A stretch of DNA of 64,000 nucleotides, taken from NCBI GenBank assembly GCA_010645155.1, contig JAAGOF010000104.1, forward strand, positions 2,622,638 through 2,686,637. Direction: 5' to 3'. The notes beneath the pieces are model-generated. The model did no database searches. It saw nothing but the letters and a program-made list of their open reading frames with translations, and was not told where the DNA came from. Both the position numbers and the translations under genes were made by a program. This document shows positions 13,252-25,038 of this stretch, one piece after another. Every line of letters begins with the position of its first letter. Position 1 is the first letter of the stretch. The stretch comes from Tigriopus japonicus (taxonomy: Eukaryota; Arthropoda; Copepoda; Harpacticoida; Harpacticidae).

Positions 13252-13605
13252 TTACAGTCAAAATCAAAGTTCGGAAACAAGACGGCAGTATATACTATAG
13301 TTGCAACAAAAAATATTCAGCATATCTTTGGGTCTACTAGATTTACAATGCAGTAACAAAAAATTGCGATTTTCGTCCAAAATTGCAAAAGTGGGCACTT
13401 AAAAAAAAAAATTGGGGATATTGCTTATTCCCTCTAGAATGATGTGGAAAAAGGATGGTAAAATCATGATAAGAAAAACACAGAAATTCCATTCCCGTTG
13501 GAACAGTATGTATTTAGTTTTTCGAAGCTATGAAGCAAGACTTACAAATGATGGAAATGTAGGAATAGGTCAGTTTTTACTGCAATTAATGAGATAAGTG
13601 CGGTA

Positions 13606-15144
13606 CAATCGAATCTCAGTTTAAGCAATTTTTCATATAAGCAACTTTTCCGGCTGACCAAAATTTTACTTCATAAGAATTCTCGATATAAGAAATTTTC
13701 CATTTTTCCTCAATCTCGATATCAGAAACATTCTCAAAGTTTTTGGCCAACTTCTCTTGCTTAAATTGGTCACAGCACAAAAAAACGAAGCATTTCCAAA
13801 AGAATCGATGCAGTGCTTCTGAGTTATAAGTGATATGTGAAATTTTGATAAGTTGCGTGACTCAGATAAATGTAATGCATTTTTCAAAGGAATAAATGAA
13901 GTTGAAGTTAACATTTGGTTCGGTTAGGTTAAGTTAGTTTAAGTAATGAAATATTGCTTTAGGATAAATAAACTCACGTAACCTTGGAAAAAATCGTGTT
14001 ACATTTACAAGCAAGAATGCAGTGCTTCCATATCTTGCACTTTTGGGCAAATTTTGCGCTTTTTGGCATCCTGTTTGCTCATTTTTTTGGGGCTCTTGCG
14101 CCTTGCATTTTTCAAGATCGAATCAGAAGAATGAAAAATTGCATTTTGAATCCTAGAATCACTAAAAATTGTCCAAAATGCCACTCAACAAGAACTATTT
14201 TAAAGACTATTTTAAGTTTTGAAAAATATTTATCAACAATTATAGAAAAAATAATATTGGCACATATTAGTTTCACAAACAAATCTGCAATGTTTGAGAA
14301 TGAAACAAATTTCTGGGTCTGCCAAAGCAAAACCTAATGGAAAATAAACAACCCAAGGACGTCTCTCAAATTTGAGGTAATTTAAGGTCAAACTGAGAAA
14401 AGAAGATTTGCATTTGAGATATTCCCAAAAAATAGAAAAAAAACTTAAGCAGTATAAAAGCCTGGAAGGCTCAATTCTTTAAAAAAGTTGTTTGTCTCCG
14501 TAAAGGTTTATATTGTAACAATCATGGAGGGAAAATTGTGCTTTTTCTTTAATTTTTTCTGCCAAACTGAGATTGAAACAAGTTCTTAAGTTGTGTAATG
14601 GAGATACACACTTGTCATGTCAATTTGTGTTTTTTAATGAGTTTTTTTAAAGCTAAGTTTTTGAGTCTTTATCAGATTTTTTGTAATAAAAGTAAGCTTT
14701 TAAGGTTATATAAAGGTGAGGTAAACTCCTCCAGTAGATTCATGTATTTTTTATTGCTTCTTGAGCCAATTTTCTTGAGTCTCAATATAAGAAAAATCTC
14801 GATATAAGGTCGGTTGTTGAGGTAGTTGGAAGTATAGTAGAAGCACATCTAGAAGCATAGAAGAAGCATAAAAGAAGCACATGACGCGCAGTAGAAATAA
14901 CCATGCTCGATCAAGCTTCCCTTCATAAGTTGTGTTTTTCAAAAGTACTTGCGTTTTTCAATCGCAGCTTATGTAGCCAAACTTGATCAATCATGGTTAT
15001 TTCTACTGGGCGTCATGTGCTTCTTTTATGCTTCTTCTATGCTTCTAGATGTGCTTCTACTATACTTCCAAACTACCTTAATAACCGACCTATAAGCAAC
15101 ATTTTGCCGCTGACAGAAAAGTTGCTTAAAATGAGATTCAACTG
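13606..15144. mobile_element. Pogo/Tigger-type non-autonomous DNA transposon
   Basis: Terminal repeats are CAATCGAATCTCAGTTTAAG on the left and CAGTTGAATCTCATTTTAAG read inward from the right, with TA duplications at 13604-13605 and 15145-15146. No transposase is visible. It contains a long internal hairpin (14807-15091). The matching repeat at about 21.9-22.2 kb preserves the uninterrupted target. Confidence 0.75.
14807..15091. repeat. Long near-perfect hairpin inside the pogo-type element
   Basis: Arms 14807-14934 and 14963-15091 are reverse complements with few mismatches; the loop is about 28 nt. Arms include AGTATAGTAGAAGCACATCT and AGAAGCATAAAAGAAGCACA. A transcript would fold into a stem of over 110 bp. 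Confidence 0.85.
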
Positions 15145-16299
15145 TACTAGTAAATTTACCAAAAAATCGGATTTCGTTACATTACAAACTTCTCAAAATG
15201 ATTACAAAAAAACAATACGTATTTTGGCAATATTTTTTAACAAAATTTGGTGGCGCTTATAATAACATTACGCGTTTTGTTAAATTCAATATCTAAGGAG
15301 CATTGAATAAAGATGATCAAATTAGGAAAGGATTTTTTAAGATGTACAGCTAACTTTGAGAGCATTTAGGGGAAACATCGGTATCTATTTACATTTTTGA
15401 TTACAGAATTTACATCTTTTTTGCCGATTTTTTTGCCGATGAAAAATTGGCAATGTACAGTTAATGGAGGTTACAATGAACAATGCCTCGATATAAAAAA
15501 TAAACGAATGATGAATATTTGTTCTGCTTGTAAGTCCCTATTTATACATAGCCATTTTTCATATTTTGTTGACCAATATTTTTGAAATGTTTGTCTGTTC
15601 TGGAGCTCTGCAATTTTCACTTTCAGATTGAAATATGTGAAGCTAAGTTTGAAAGCTTAAATGCCTAGTTATTTTTTTTCCCACGCATATTTTTTACATT
15701 TTAATGAGCCTATTCCCCACGACATAGTAACAAAAAGGTACAGTGAAGTAAACATTCTTATGGAATTATTTATGCATTTCATGAACTTTGTAATGATATC
15801 AAATTGATGAGAATACATCAGACAATCTTTCAAGGCGTGAAAGAAGCGTCGACACAGTCAAGTTGTTTGGCTTTTTTGAAGCTTCAAATGTTTGCCATTG
15901 TTTCGACGTGTTTCGAGGTGGATTTTTGGCAGAGTTTTGCCATTTTGGTTTTTAGGGTCAAAAAGCTGGCCACAACCAAACTTTTCAACAGGTATGTCAA
16001 GGCGTCTTATCTGCCATAAAATATGGCAGCAGTGCCAACTTGAAATCCGTAAGTGTAACTACTGATGAAACTCGAAATAAAACTAGTTCGAGTGTTGCCA
16101 AATTGGTCCCTGTTTAGGTCTTTTCATAAAGTTCAATAAAACCTGCCCTTTTGAACAGTGAAAAACTTCGAGTCAAAAATGGCAGCACTCCACACTCGAA
16201 ACACATCACTAGTCGACTATTCAGTTTCATCTTGAATATGCCTCACCCAATGAGTTTGGCAGGTTTGCAAAAGGTCAAATAGGTCCAAAGATGTTTCAC

Positions 16300-16762
16300 G
16301 AGGAACATCTCAGGAATGAGAGAGCTCTCGTGTTGGGAGAGGATCCAGAAATTAGGGCTGTACAGTACTCAGAGAAGGTATGAAAGGTATCTGATACTGT
16401 ATGTCTTCAAGAGCATTCATGGGCTCTGTCCTAACTCAGGATTTGAGATCAGTTGTAGCGATCGTAGAGGTTTTACGTGCGTTCTGAGGGCACCTACAAA
16501 TCCAAGGGAATTGAGGCTAGTTGGAGCAATGAAGTCCTCCTCTCTTCTTTATCGAGGCTCCTTCATTGTTCAATTTGTAACCCATTAGTCTTCGTCGGGA
16601 ATATGTAGGAGCTGATCCTGGAACAGCATTTAAGGCAGTATTGGATAAATTTTTGAATACTATTCCTTTCCAACCCACTATTCAAGGGTTGTACAGATCA
16701 GCCAACATTAACTCGTTGGTAGATCAAATTTCATATAAACATTAATTTTTGAAACTATATTA
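16300..16762 (+). mobile_element. LINE ORF2 C-terminal fragment
   Basis: Open frames give SCWERIQKLGLYSTQRRYER, FKSIHGLCPN, RRGFTCVLRAPTN and, after a frame break near 16585, LRREYVGADPGTAFKA...TIPFQPTIQGLYRSANINSL ending SYKH and stop. This is the C-terminal tail typical of CR1/L2/jockey-type reverse transcriptases. The copy at 39.9-40.1 kb shares the last part. It is truncated shortly after the stop codon. Confidence 0.75.
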
Positions 16763-17730
16763 GGTCAGATGTTTTGTGTATTCCAAGGTGTGCTAGCAAA
16801 GTTGACTTCGAGGCAACTTCAAGGCAGTTTCAGCCGTTTTGTTGATAGCATAAGCTTTCTTGAATCAGAAGTACACCAAGCAACTCATGAAAAAGAGAAG
16901 TGTACCACTGGTGACAAGATGCAACAAGTAGATACGTCAACAATTTTCCAATGCTACTCATATGTTTAGCATGCACAAACATGTGCTAGTTCCATTGACT
17001 TCAAGTAAACTTCTAGCAAGCTGGGTCGCTATTTGGGCTTAGCATCAGGTTTAATTGATGAGAGGTTCTCCGAGAAGCACGCCTAGAGAGGAGCATTCCA
17101 ACGTTGTGGAAGCACTCCCATTTGAATACTTCAACGCTGATCAATCGAACTGCAAGCGAACTTCCTTCCAGTGTTTCCTTAAATTAGCTGCCAAAATTTG
17201 CATGCTGCTGTGAGATCAATCAATGTTTTGAGTTGAATGGAGTAATATGAAATAAAGAAGGAGAAATGTGGAATAGCTGAACCAGCGGGCAATTAGTGTT
17301 TCGAGAGGATGAATTTACGATCATAGATGTAGAGGCACTTCTAGGTTGGAATGAGAGACTTACTTTTCAAAATTGCAGCTGTTTCAACAAAACCAGCCAA
17401 TTGAACTACGAAGTGTACTAACAAGTACACTTTCTAGAGTTGCCATCAAAACATATGCTCACACCAATTACTTGAACTGGACGATTCTTATTGCGTTTGG
17501 CACGATTTGTCAAAATTGCACCCAACAAAATATCAGAGTGCCACCAGTTCAAATTGAATTAGTATGTGAAATCACTGAATGCGATTTGGTTGGGTTGCAG
17601 AAATCTTCAAAGGAGCTGTGCTTATAAAGTTACTGAAAATTTTACTCTCAAGTAGACTTTGGAGCATGCCTTCAAGTAAACTAGCAAGCATTCCAAGACC
17701 AATACAACCAAAACATATGACCTATTATTG

Positions 17731-17804
17731 ATTAACTTTCTTTACAGGGACTCCCAATCCTTGTAGCGGTATTGAAAAATCCGCCCCCCCTCAAAAAAAA
17801 AAAA
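17731..17804 (+). mobile_element. LINE 3' end with poly(A)
   Basis: The segment reads ATTAACTTTCTTTACAGGGA, then CCTTGTAGCGGTATTGAAAA, a C-rich run and an A tail. It is the same 3' end as the copies at 21289-21360 and 39862-39938. Confidence 0.75.
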
Positions 17805-18130
17805 TACAATTACTTGTAATTTTAGTTGAAATTACGTAATTGTATTTGCAATTATAATTAATCCCTATCCCTGCTATCCATATATTTATATCTATACTCT
17901 ATAAATATTAAAACAAAACATAAATATTATATCTAAACTGAATAACTATCTTTTTACTATTTAATAAAACGGTTGCAAAATGTACATTTGGATGAGATAA
18001 GAGGATGGTGAACAATCTATTTAATCAACTCTTTCAATTGTGAGATTGTTCATGAAAACTTCAATTTGTGCCATAATGAATTGATTGTAGACTAACGACC
18101 TTGTTTCCACTTTTGGCATTCCATTGCATT

Positions 18131-18136
18131 TTTATT
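18131..18136 (-). other. Polyadenylation signal AATAAA
   Basis: AATAAA on the minus strand about 95 nt after the stop codon of the CAP-Gly end exon. Confidence 0.5.
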
Positions 18137-18230
18137 TCAAATATAATCAAATTTCATTATAAAATCTAGCTACAAGAGGTGTGAAAATCGATGTATGCAA
18201 ATCTATAAACAATGAAACACACACGTGATC

Positions 18231-18425
18231 TTAGAATGGATATTCGTGTTCGGGTTTCAAAAGATCTTCTCCGCTAATACCGTGGATGGAAATCTTTTTG
18301 GGTCGAATCATGACGCCATGTTGGGGTTTGGTTTGGAAATATCGTCGCCCTTCGATCGCACCATCGTGCTTTCCCACGGGATTCCTCAACTCGAGACCAG
18401 CCCAAATTCCAGGAGCAAAGTCCAC
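18231..18425 (-). pseudogene. CAP-Gly domain end exon, truncated at its 5' side by a LINE
   Basis: Minus frame DFAPGIWAGLELRNP..GKHDGAIEGRRYF..HGVMIRPKKISI, ending EYPF and TAA at 18231. This is the C-terminal two-thirds of a CAP-Gly domain. The GKHDG form resembles the second CAP-Gly of CLIP3/4-type proteins. The preceding part of the domain is missing: immediately upstream (18426) the sequence becomes a (AAATA)n LINE tail, and the only AG there has no pyrimidine tract. It may be the end of a broken neighbour or duplicate of the CLIP-like gene, or a live exon of another CAP-Gly gene if that AG is used. The first reading is preferred. Confidence 0.6.
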
Positions 18426-21240
18426 TTTTTATTTATTTATTTATTGGTATTTATTGGTTATTTGCCACTCTGAATATAATTTAATCATATATAATAGAGT
18501 AAAGGCTTACAGAAAAAGAGTTATAGTAAAAAAATTAAAAAGAAAGAGTTACAAGAGTAAAGTAAACGAAGTAAAGTAAACTGTTACGATTAGAACAAAA
18601 ACAATAGGCATGGATGCTGTCAATGCGAATTTATATTCAACAATATCTTGAACGGAGCCGGGTTTACGAAACGTCGGAATGCTGAAGAACTTGGGGACTA
18701 GCGTACACACAGTGGGATGGCATTCCACAAACGAATGTTTCTAAGATAGAATGAGTTTCTTTTGGTTGACGTCTTGGTTTTTGCGCATCTCAACAAGTCA
18801 TTAGAAATGCTTTAGTTTGGATGCAATCACCGGTACTGGATATCTCACTCCGTAGGGCCGCAACTTACTCAGACAAGTTTCACAGGTGGAAATTTCCATG
18901 AAAAAGCAAAACATCGGCCCTAACACGCCGCATTTGAAGACTATCAATGCCCACAAGCTGAAGTCTTTCATGATACGGACGAGTCCAAAAGACGTTAGAA
19001 AACCGTTGTTAGACGTTTAGAAAAACGGCGTTGCACTCCCTCAACAAGGTCAATGCTGTTCTTAAAGCAAGGATTCCACACCGGGAAAGCAAACTCAAGA
19101 ATTGGCCGTATGTATACGGTAAATGCACGAGCAAGGAGCTGGGGATCTCGAGAAGAGAAACCCCCGCATTATCATGCCTGAAATCTGTCCTGCATGAGAA
19201 GAGACCTTTGCACAAAATGTTCCAAAACGAAGCATATGATCTAAATGGACTCCAAGATCTTAAAAAACCGTCACTGTTTCCAGCTTACTTGCACCCATCC
19301 AATAAATGGGTACGCAAGCCTTTCGCCCAAAGCACATTGCTTTACACTTCATCACATTAAATTCCATTAGGTTCTCTCGGGCCCAATTCACCAACTGATG
19401 GAGATCTTGTTGGAGTGACTCAACATCATGATCATTACGAATGCCACGGAAGATTTGGGTATCATCTGCAAAGTGCAGCACAAGGGAGTTCACGGACAAG
19501 CTCATGTTGTTTATAAAGATACTGAAGGGAATCGGACCTAACACATTTCCTTGTGGCACTCCCGAACCAACCGGACACCAAGAGGAAGAATGTCCTTCCA
19601 GAATCACTCTCTGCTGTCGTCCACTGAGCCAGGCGCGAATCCATTCCCGAAGGTTGCCTCCAATTCCAGCTTTTTCCATCTTCATTAAAAGCCGGGCATG
19701 ATTCACCTTATCAAATGCCCGAGATACGTGGTGTATCCAGACTATAGATAGACTGGGCCTATAATTCATTAAATTGCGCAATTTTCGGACTTATGCCAAA
19801 AACCGAAATAAAGATTGAACTCTTGTGAGGAGATCTTATTTTACAAATTTTGTTGTCAGACAAATTTATTTGAAGCTATGATTTAATTACCCAAGGTATG
19901 CTGAGCGACCCCTGCACGTTCCAAAAAATGAACGTCAAGAGTGAAAACTAGTCAAAATCCAATACTTTCTAAAATAAAGATGTTGCTCATACTCATATTT
20001 CTATGTTAGGTGAACATTTGAGCCGAAGAAATGATAAATTTCGATGTGAGACATCTTGGCTTTAAAATATACATAATTTTTGTCCTGTTACTCGTTATTG
20101 ATGCTTATTTGCTATGTATGCAGGGGTCAACCAACATACCTTGTATTATTAAATCATAACTTCGAGCAAGCTTGACCGCCAACAAAATTTGTGAAATAAC
20201 CTCTGCTCACAAGAGATAAATCTTCAATTGCATTCTTTTCATAAATCCAAAAATTGTGCATATAAACGAGTTACAAGCCCAGTCTACCTCTAGTCTTGAT
20301 ATCCCTCGTATATCAAGAAACCCAATCAAAGGGAATCTTTGATTGGTTCTCATAGACAAGTTTAAGATGAGAGTCAGCGGACGAGCTATGCTGAGGCCAA
20401 GCTCTTTATATATTCTTGGAGATATGCCATCAGGACCAGGAGCCGAAGAGGATTTTAGGTTTTGGATGGCTTGAAATACGCTGCTTGTTGTAAATTGGAC
20501 AGTAGAAATCTCACACTTTTTCGCAAACACAGAAACGTCACATATCGACTATAGAGAACACTTGAAGGGAGGAAAATAGATTGGAGGCTCCATCGGATAC
20601 TTCTACGCCAACTTCTACAATTAGTGGACCAACCTTTTTTGTTGTTTCCACCCCACAATGGAGGTAACTGAAGAATGTCTTCTGATTTTTTCCTCGAAGA
20701 AGCCCTTTTTCAAAGGTCTCCTTTGCCTTAAAGACAGCCCTTTGTACCATGGCCGTGTGCTCCTTGAATGCGTTGTTGTTGTAACCAGTAGGTTACTGTC
20801 GAGCCTTGCGCCATAATCTTTCTTTTTTCTAATCATTCGTAAAAGAACTGGAGTGAGCCACAAAGGTCTTTTCTTCTGCTGACGAACTCTTCTTGGCACA
20901 AAAAGATCGATTCCAAATTGTACAGCATCTTTTAAAATAGTCCCTGCCTCATCAACTGACTTCCTATCTAGGATAGACAACCAATCGTTCTGGTCCAACA
21001 TCCGCCAGAAAGATTCGTAATTGCCTCTAGAGTAGTCTGCAATTGTATCAACTCTCTTTGGGATGGCACCAATAGGAATACAAAAAGTTAATGGAATGTG
21101 GTCACTTAAGATCGAATCTGGTCGAAGTATAACTCCGCAACACGTTCCAGTCTCGCTCTCAAAAATTAGGTTCAAATGCTTCCCCTTATGTACATGGGTT
21201 TGTTCCTCGACCAGTTGCTGAAACCCACAAAGAATCCCAG
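18426..21240 (-). mobile_element. 5'-truncated CR1/jockey-like LINE with degenerate reverse transcriptase
   Basis: In minus order: the end of the endonuclease domain (ILSDHIPLTF, about 21230-20620), the start of RT (SSSAPGPDGISPRIYKELG, about 20450), then SRAFDKVNHARLL, GVPQGNVLGPIPFSIFINN and the catalytic HFADDTQIF (about 19735-19460), then a thumb-like region with a frame break. The 3' end is an (AAATA)n microsatellite at 18426-18450, not poly(A), typical of this clade. Part of RT between motifs is missing at the MITE insertion (19745-20290). Not functional. Confidence 0.85.
19745..20290. mobile_element. TA-flanked MITE nested in the LINE
   Basis: Inverted ends carry TAGACTGGGC; arms of about 150 bp (about 19763-19915 and 20125-20275) share CTCTTGTGAG, ACAAATTTTGTTG, TATGATTTAAT and CAAGGTATG. 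TA dinucleotides at 19743-19744 and 20291-20292 fit a mariner-type duplication. No coding capacity. Confidence 0.65.
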
Positions 21241-21288
21241 TTTAAAAATGTTAATTTTATATTTATATCTTATGCAGTAACGTTCATG

Positions 21289-21360
21289 ATTAACTTTCTT
21301 TACAGGGAATTCCATTCTTTGTAGCGATAGTAAAAATCCGGAATCCGCCCGAAAAAAAAA
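21289..21360 (+). mobile_element. LINE 3' end with poly(A)
   Basis: ATTAACTTTCTTTACAGGGA, a diverged CCATTCTTTGTAGCGATAG block, then an A run. It lies just upstream of the truncated LINE on the opposite strand. Confidence 0.65.
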
Positions 21361-21879
21361 TTCTAAGCGCCACACGACAAAAAGTATTTTGGGATGATGT
21401 CCATAATATTGAGGTTTCATACCTTGCATTAGTATTTTACCGTTAATTTAAAAAGGCGACATAAAGGACATTCTGGCAAAAAGAACGAAAAGAAAATCAA
21501 GGGAGACTCTTCTATTTTTCACGTTTTTCTCAAGATATGCTGGAAAAGAGGGAGTTTCAGAGAATAATGGGAGCAAAAATACTGATCAATAAGGCGAGGA
21601 TTTTTTTTCAACCTTTTCAAGACTTTTTTGGGCTTTACAATTTATTTTCACATTTTCTAGGAATTTCAAGCAAAAATATAAAATTTCAAGCAAAAACATA
21701 AAATTCCGATTTCCAGATTCAAAACACTTTTTGGGGGTAATTTGAATGCGACCTAAAAGAGGTCGGCATTTTTTTGGCGGTGATAAAAGGTGCCCTAAAT
21801 ATTTTGACTGAACAATTAGGAATAAGGTGGATTGACTTTGCATTAACTGATTGAGCCACATTATCATAGCATTATCAAA

Positions 21880-22250
21880 AGAATATTTTGCCAAATTTTG
21901 GTAGAAAATATTGCCAAAAAATGTATTTTTTGTAATCATTTTGAGAATAATGTAACAAAATCTGATATTCTGGTATATTTACTTGCAATTTACTCATTCT
22001 TTGCATTGAAAACTGACCTTTTCCTATACTTCCATTATCTGTAAGTCTTCTTACTTAATAGCTTGAAACAACTGGAAAACTAAATACATACTGTTACAAC
22101 TGTAATAAATCCTCTCTGTGTCTTTCCTGATATGATTTTGCCATCCTTTTTCCAGATCATTCTGGATGGAAGAAGCAATTTCCACAGATTGTTTTGAAAT
22201 TTTCCCACTTCTGCAATTTTGGACAAAAAATCGCTGGTTTTTGTAAAATG
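21880..22250 (-). repeat. Dispersed AT-rich repeat B, uninterrupted copy
   Basis: Read on the minus strand it is colinear with 13345-13605 joined to 15145-15260 and so represents the empty site of the pogo-type insertion. No protein is encoded. Confidence 0.65.
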
Positions 22251-22803
22251 TGTTGAGTTGAACTAAAAATATCATAAAAATCTGTGAAAACGAGAAGAAA
22301 GTGCCACAATATTTGAAGTTCAGGCAAGGATGAGTCAAGTTCCGTGGCCTCATGCATGACGCAATATTTTCAATGACACTTTCACCGCAAGGGAGAGCAA
22401 TACTCAATTAAGGACTTTAACCCAAGCTTAAAATTGACAACCATAGATGGCGCAGATGGTGAGACAAGCTTTCCTTTTTTGTCTTCTTCCCCTCCTCAAT
22501 TCCCATTTGTGCGCCATCGTCATGGACGGAGGAGATGGAGAGGCTTGTCAAGTCCGCTGGAAATTTCTCCGCACTAATATTTAGTGCGGACGTTGGAAAG
22601 TCGAGAACCTATCAGGCTGACAAGCCAACCAGGAATACGAGATGACAATAAATGGCTTGGAAAGTCAACAGCTGATATCAGTTAGCTATATGCGCGAAAG
22701 GCTTGAAAGACCAGTTACTTACCACATGCACACCAAAGGTATATTTTTCTTTCTACCAGGTATGGCTATCGTCTTCAAGATTCATATGGATATGCCATTT
22801 CAG

Positions 22804-23326
22804 AGGTGCTACCACTTTTGAGAGCGCGTCGTTTCAGACCGTGAAATTTTAGGGAGACAAACTTTTAGCGCGAGTTTTTCTTAGAGCGCGAACCATTAGC
22901 ACCAATTCTAGACACCGGGTTAGCTTTAAGTTTCGAAAAGTTATCATGTAAAAACATCCGTCACAACACAATTTTCTTTTTCCACGGCCTGTTTTGCAAA
23001 ATGTGATGTCCATTCTGAAACGCATCACTTCTCAACTGACAGACTACTTTCCTACCTTGAATCGACTATTTTGTCTTGGTGCATTGTCTTCAAATTAATT
23101 CAAATATACATTGCCATAAGATGATTGCATAAATATTTGTAATGAAACTAATTCAAAAGAATAACTCATTTCATGCTATTTTATTGTGCAAACAGGTGCA
23201 CAAAAAGGGTTTACCGCTCTAAGAAGTCGCGCGCTAAAAAGTCGTGGCTCTAAAAAGATGTGGCGATGAAAATTTGGCGACGAAAGTTCGCAGTCTAAGA
23301 AATACCGCGCTAAAAGTTCGCTGCCC
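22804..23326. mobile_element. hAT-like MITE with GCG-rich subterminal repeats
   Basis: Perfect 8-bp duplication CATTTCAG at 22796-22803 and 23327-23334. Both ends hold repeated words of the type GCGAACTTTTAGCGCG and TTCTTAGAGCGCG in opposite orientation. The interior is AT-rich without an open frame. Confidence 0.65.
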
Positions 23327-23436
23327 CATTTCAGTCGTCATGTAACAAGTTCAAGATGAGTTTAGTTCCCATCAGAAATGATCAGCAATTTTGGCAACAA
23401 GTTTAAGACGATCTTATCTTCCATGTCCTATAAGCA

Positions 23437-23583
23437 GGGTGGGCATTTTTCGATACCGATAGAGTTTTGGTCACCCTCGTGTCCAAAAGTGTCCAAAAAT
23501 TTTCAAAAGTGTTCAAAAACACCCAAAAGGTGTCCATAAGTGTCCAAAAATTCCCAATAGGTGTCCATAAATATCCAAAAGTC
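23437..23583 (+). repeat. Minisatellite-bearing repeat copy 1
   Basis: Head CAGGGTGGGCATTTTTCGAT followed by degenerate tandem copies of GTGTCCAAAA (variants with CCATAA). Confidence 0.75.
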
Positions 23584-23635
23584 AACCAAATGGAAAAGCA
23601 AAATACTTATGCTACATACTTGATTGAATTCAAAC

Positions 23636-23974
23636 TAGTGATTGACCGAAAGGGCTCATAACCGAAACCGAAAGTTTCGGCCGAAAGAGGGCTTAACCGA
23701 AACCGAAACCGAAAGCAGCTGATTACAAAATTGTTTAAATGCAAAATCTGCCTTAAAAATTAGAATGCTCATGTATTCGATGTTGCGTAGTCGCAAATTT
23801 TGAAAAATCGGAAAACTTAAATTTCAGAGGTTTTTGGACCATTTTTTTTCGATTTTGTTGTCAAACTCCACTTTATATAGTGCTTGTCTGCTTTCGGTTT
23901 CGATAGGCATAACCGAAACCGAAACCGAAATTTCGGCCGAAATTTCGGCCGAAAGCGCTTTCGGTCCATCACTA
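23636..23974. mobile_element. hAT-like MITE rich in CCGAAA repeats
   Basis: Ends TAGTGATTGACCGAAAG and, inward from the right, TAGTGATGGACCGAAAG. 8-bp duplication ATTCAAAC/GTTCAAAC at 23628-23635 and 23975-23982. Subterminal AACCGAAACCGAAA and TTTCGGCCGAAA runs. Decayed relatives lie near 29322-29420 and 32650-33055. Confidence 0.8.
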
Positions 23975-24577
23975 GTTCAAACGAATGAATGGTTATATAC
24001 TCAAACAAAAATAGTTATTTAATTGAACATGTTACTTTGCAAAATAAATCATACCATGATTAGTGCAATCTTCAGTCAAGAGGCAAATACACTAATCGTT
24101 ATAATGTTATATTTACATTTGTAAAACGTAAGAACGATTTGCGTGTTATATTCGAACAATATGATTAAATTTGTGTAACTGTTTTGAGTTTTACGATTCA
24201 CTTACTGTTTCTTTATCTGTTAACGAGAGTCTTGTCTTTTTCGTAAAAATCAGCACCTCTTAAAAACTTTAATGTAAAAACCTTTTAAAACTCTTATTGC
24301 AATCCGGTATCAGTTTGAGTGTGCTATTTCATGTTTTTAAACAGTATTGAAGTCGTCGTTTCACAAGACTTTTGACTCTTGGATACGAAACACCTACAAA
24401 AATGATGTCTTTGTGAAATTCAATCAAAAATATTAAATAATTTCTACTTGTAACTAATCATGAAACTGTTGATTAAAGATGTGTTCGTATGTTATTTATA
24501 ACAAGAAAAGTACTCTTAGTATTTTGTTAGTAGTCCCAGTCTCTCATTTGTTCTTTCGTTCCTTCGAACGTACGATC

Positions 24578-25038
24578 GATCAAGAAGCACGGAAATCATG
24601 GAGTGGGAGGCTTGCAATGAGAATTATGATTTCCATCAGAAACGAACCATTTGCATTCTCCTGCAAATGGGACCTAGCTTTTATTGAGAAAAACACCTAT
24701 TTCAAATTTCAGCCCAATCGAATGGCGGAGTGAAAAGTTATGCCTTCTCAAACTTACGTTCTGAAGAGAGCATACAGTAGAATGAATGAACTCACCCTTT
24801 AGTGGTAAAACGATGACCACAAAAGAGCTAGTTCATTCATTCTCGTTAGGATTTGCACTGAACTTTGAGTGAGCATAACTTTTGTCTCCAAGGTTCGATT
24901 GAGCTGAAAATTGAAATACGTATTCATGTCAACAAATACAATGTCTCATTTGCAGAAGAACGTAAATAGGCAATTCTTACTGGAAATCATTATTCTCGTT
25001 GCTAGCCTCCCTGTCCATGATTCCAGTGCTTCTTGATC
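24578..25038. repeat. Large foldback: inverted arms of about 210 bp
   Basis: Arms 24578-24792 and 24830-25038 are diverged reverse complements starting GATCAAGAAGCAC, with a 37-bp loop. The arm unit also occurs once at 11230-11431. No target duplication is evident. Confidence 0.7.

Larger units (their letters stand above)
13345..15260 (+). repeat. Dispersed AT-rich repeat B, split by a pogo-type element
   Basis: The parts 13345-13605 and 15145-15260 together match the reverse complement of about 21880-22250 (shared words include TGGAAAAAGGATGG, AACAGTATGTATTTAGTTTT, CTCAAAATGATTACAAAAA and GGCAATATTTT). The match is colinear except for the TA-flanked insertion 13606-15144. A further partial copy lies near 12965-13070. 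No protein is encoded. Confidence 0.65.
9640..18225. other. Intergenic region, no gene recognised
   Basis: This interval contains the hAT-like MITE at 11502, LINE fragments at 13131 and 16300, the pogo-type element at 13606-15144 inside another repeat, and the LINE tail at 17731. I see no conserved protein. The longest frame (10323-10787, minus) resembles no family and has no splice context. Confidence 0.6.
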
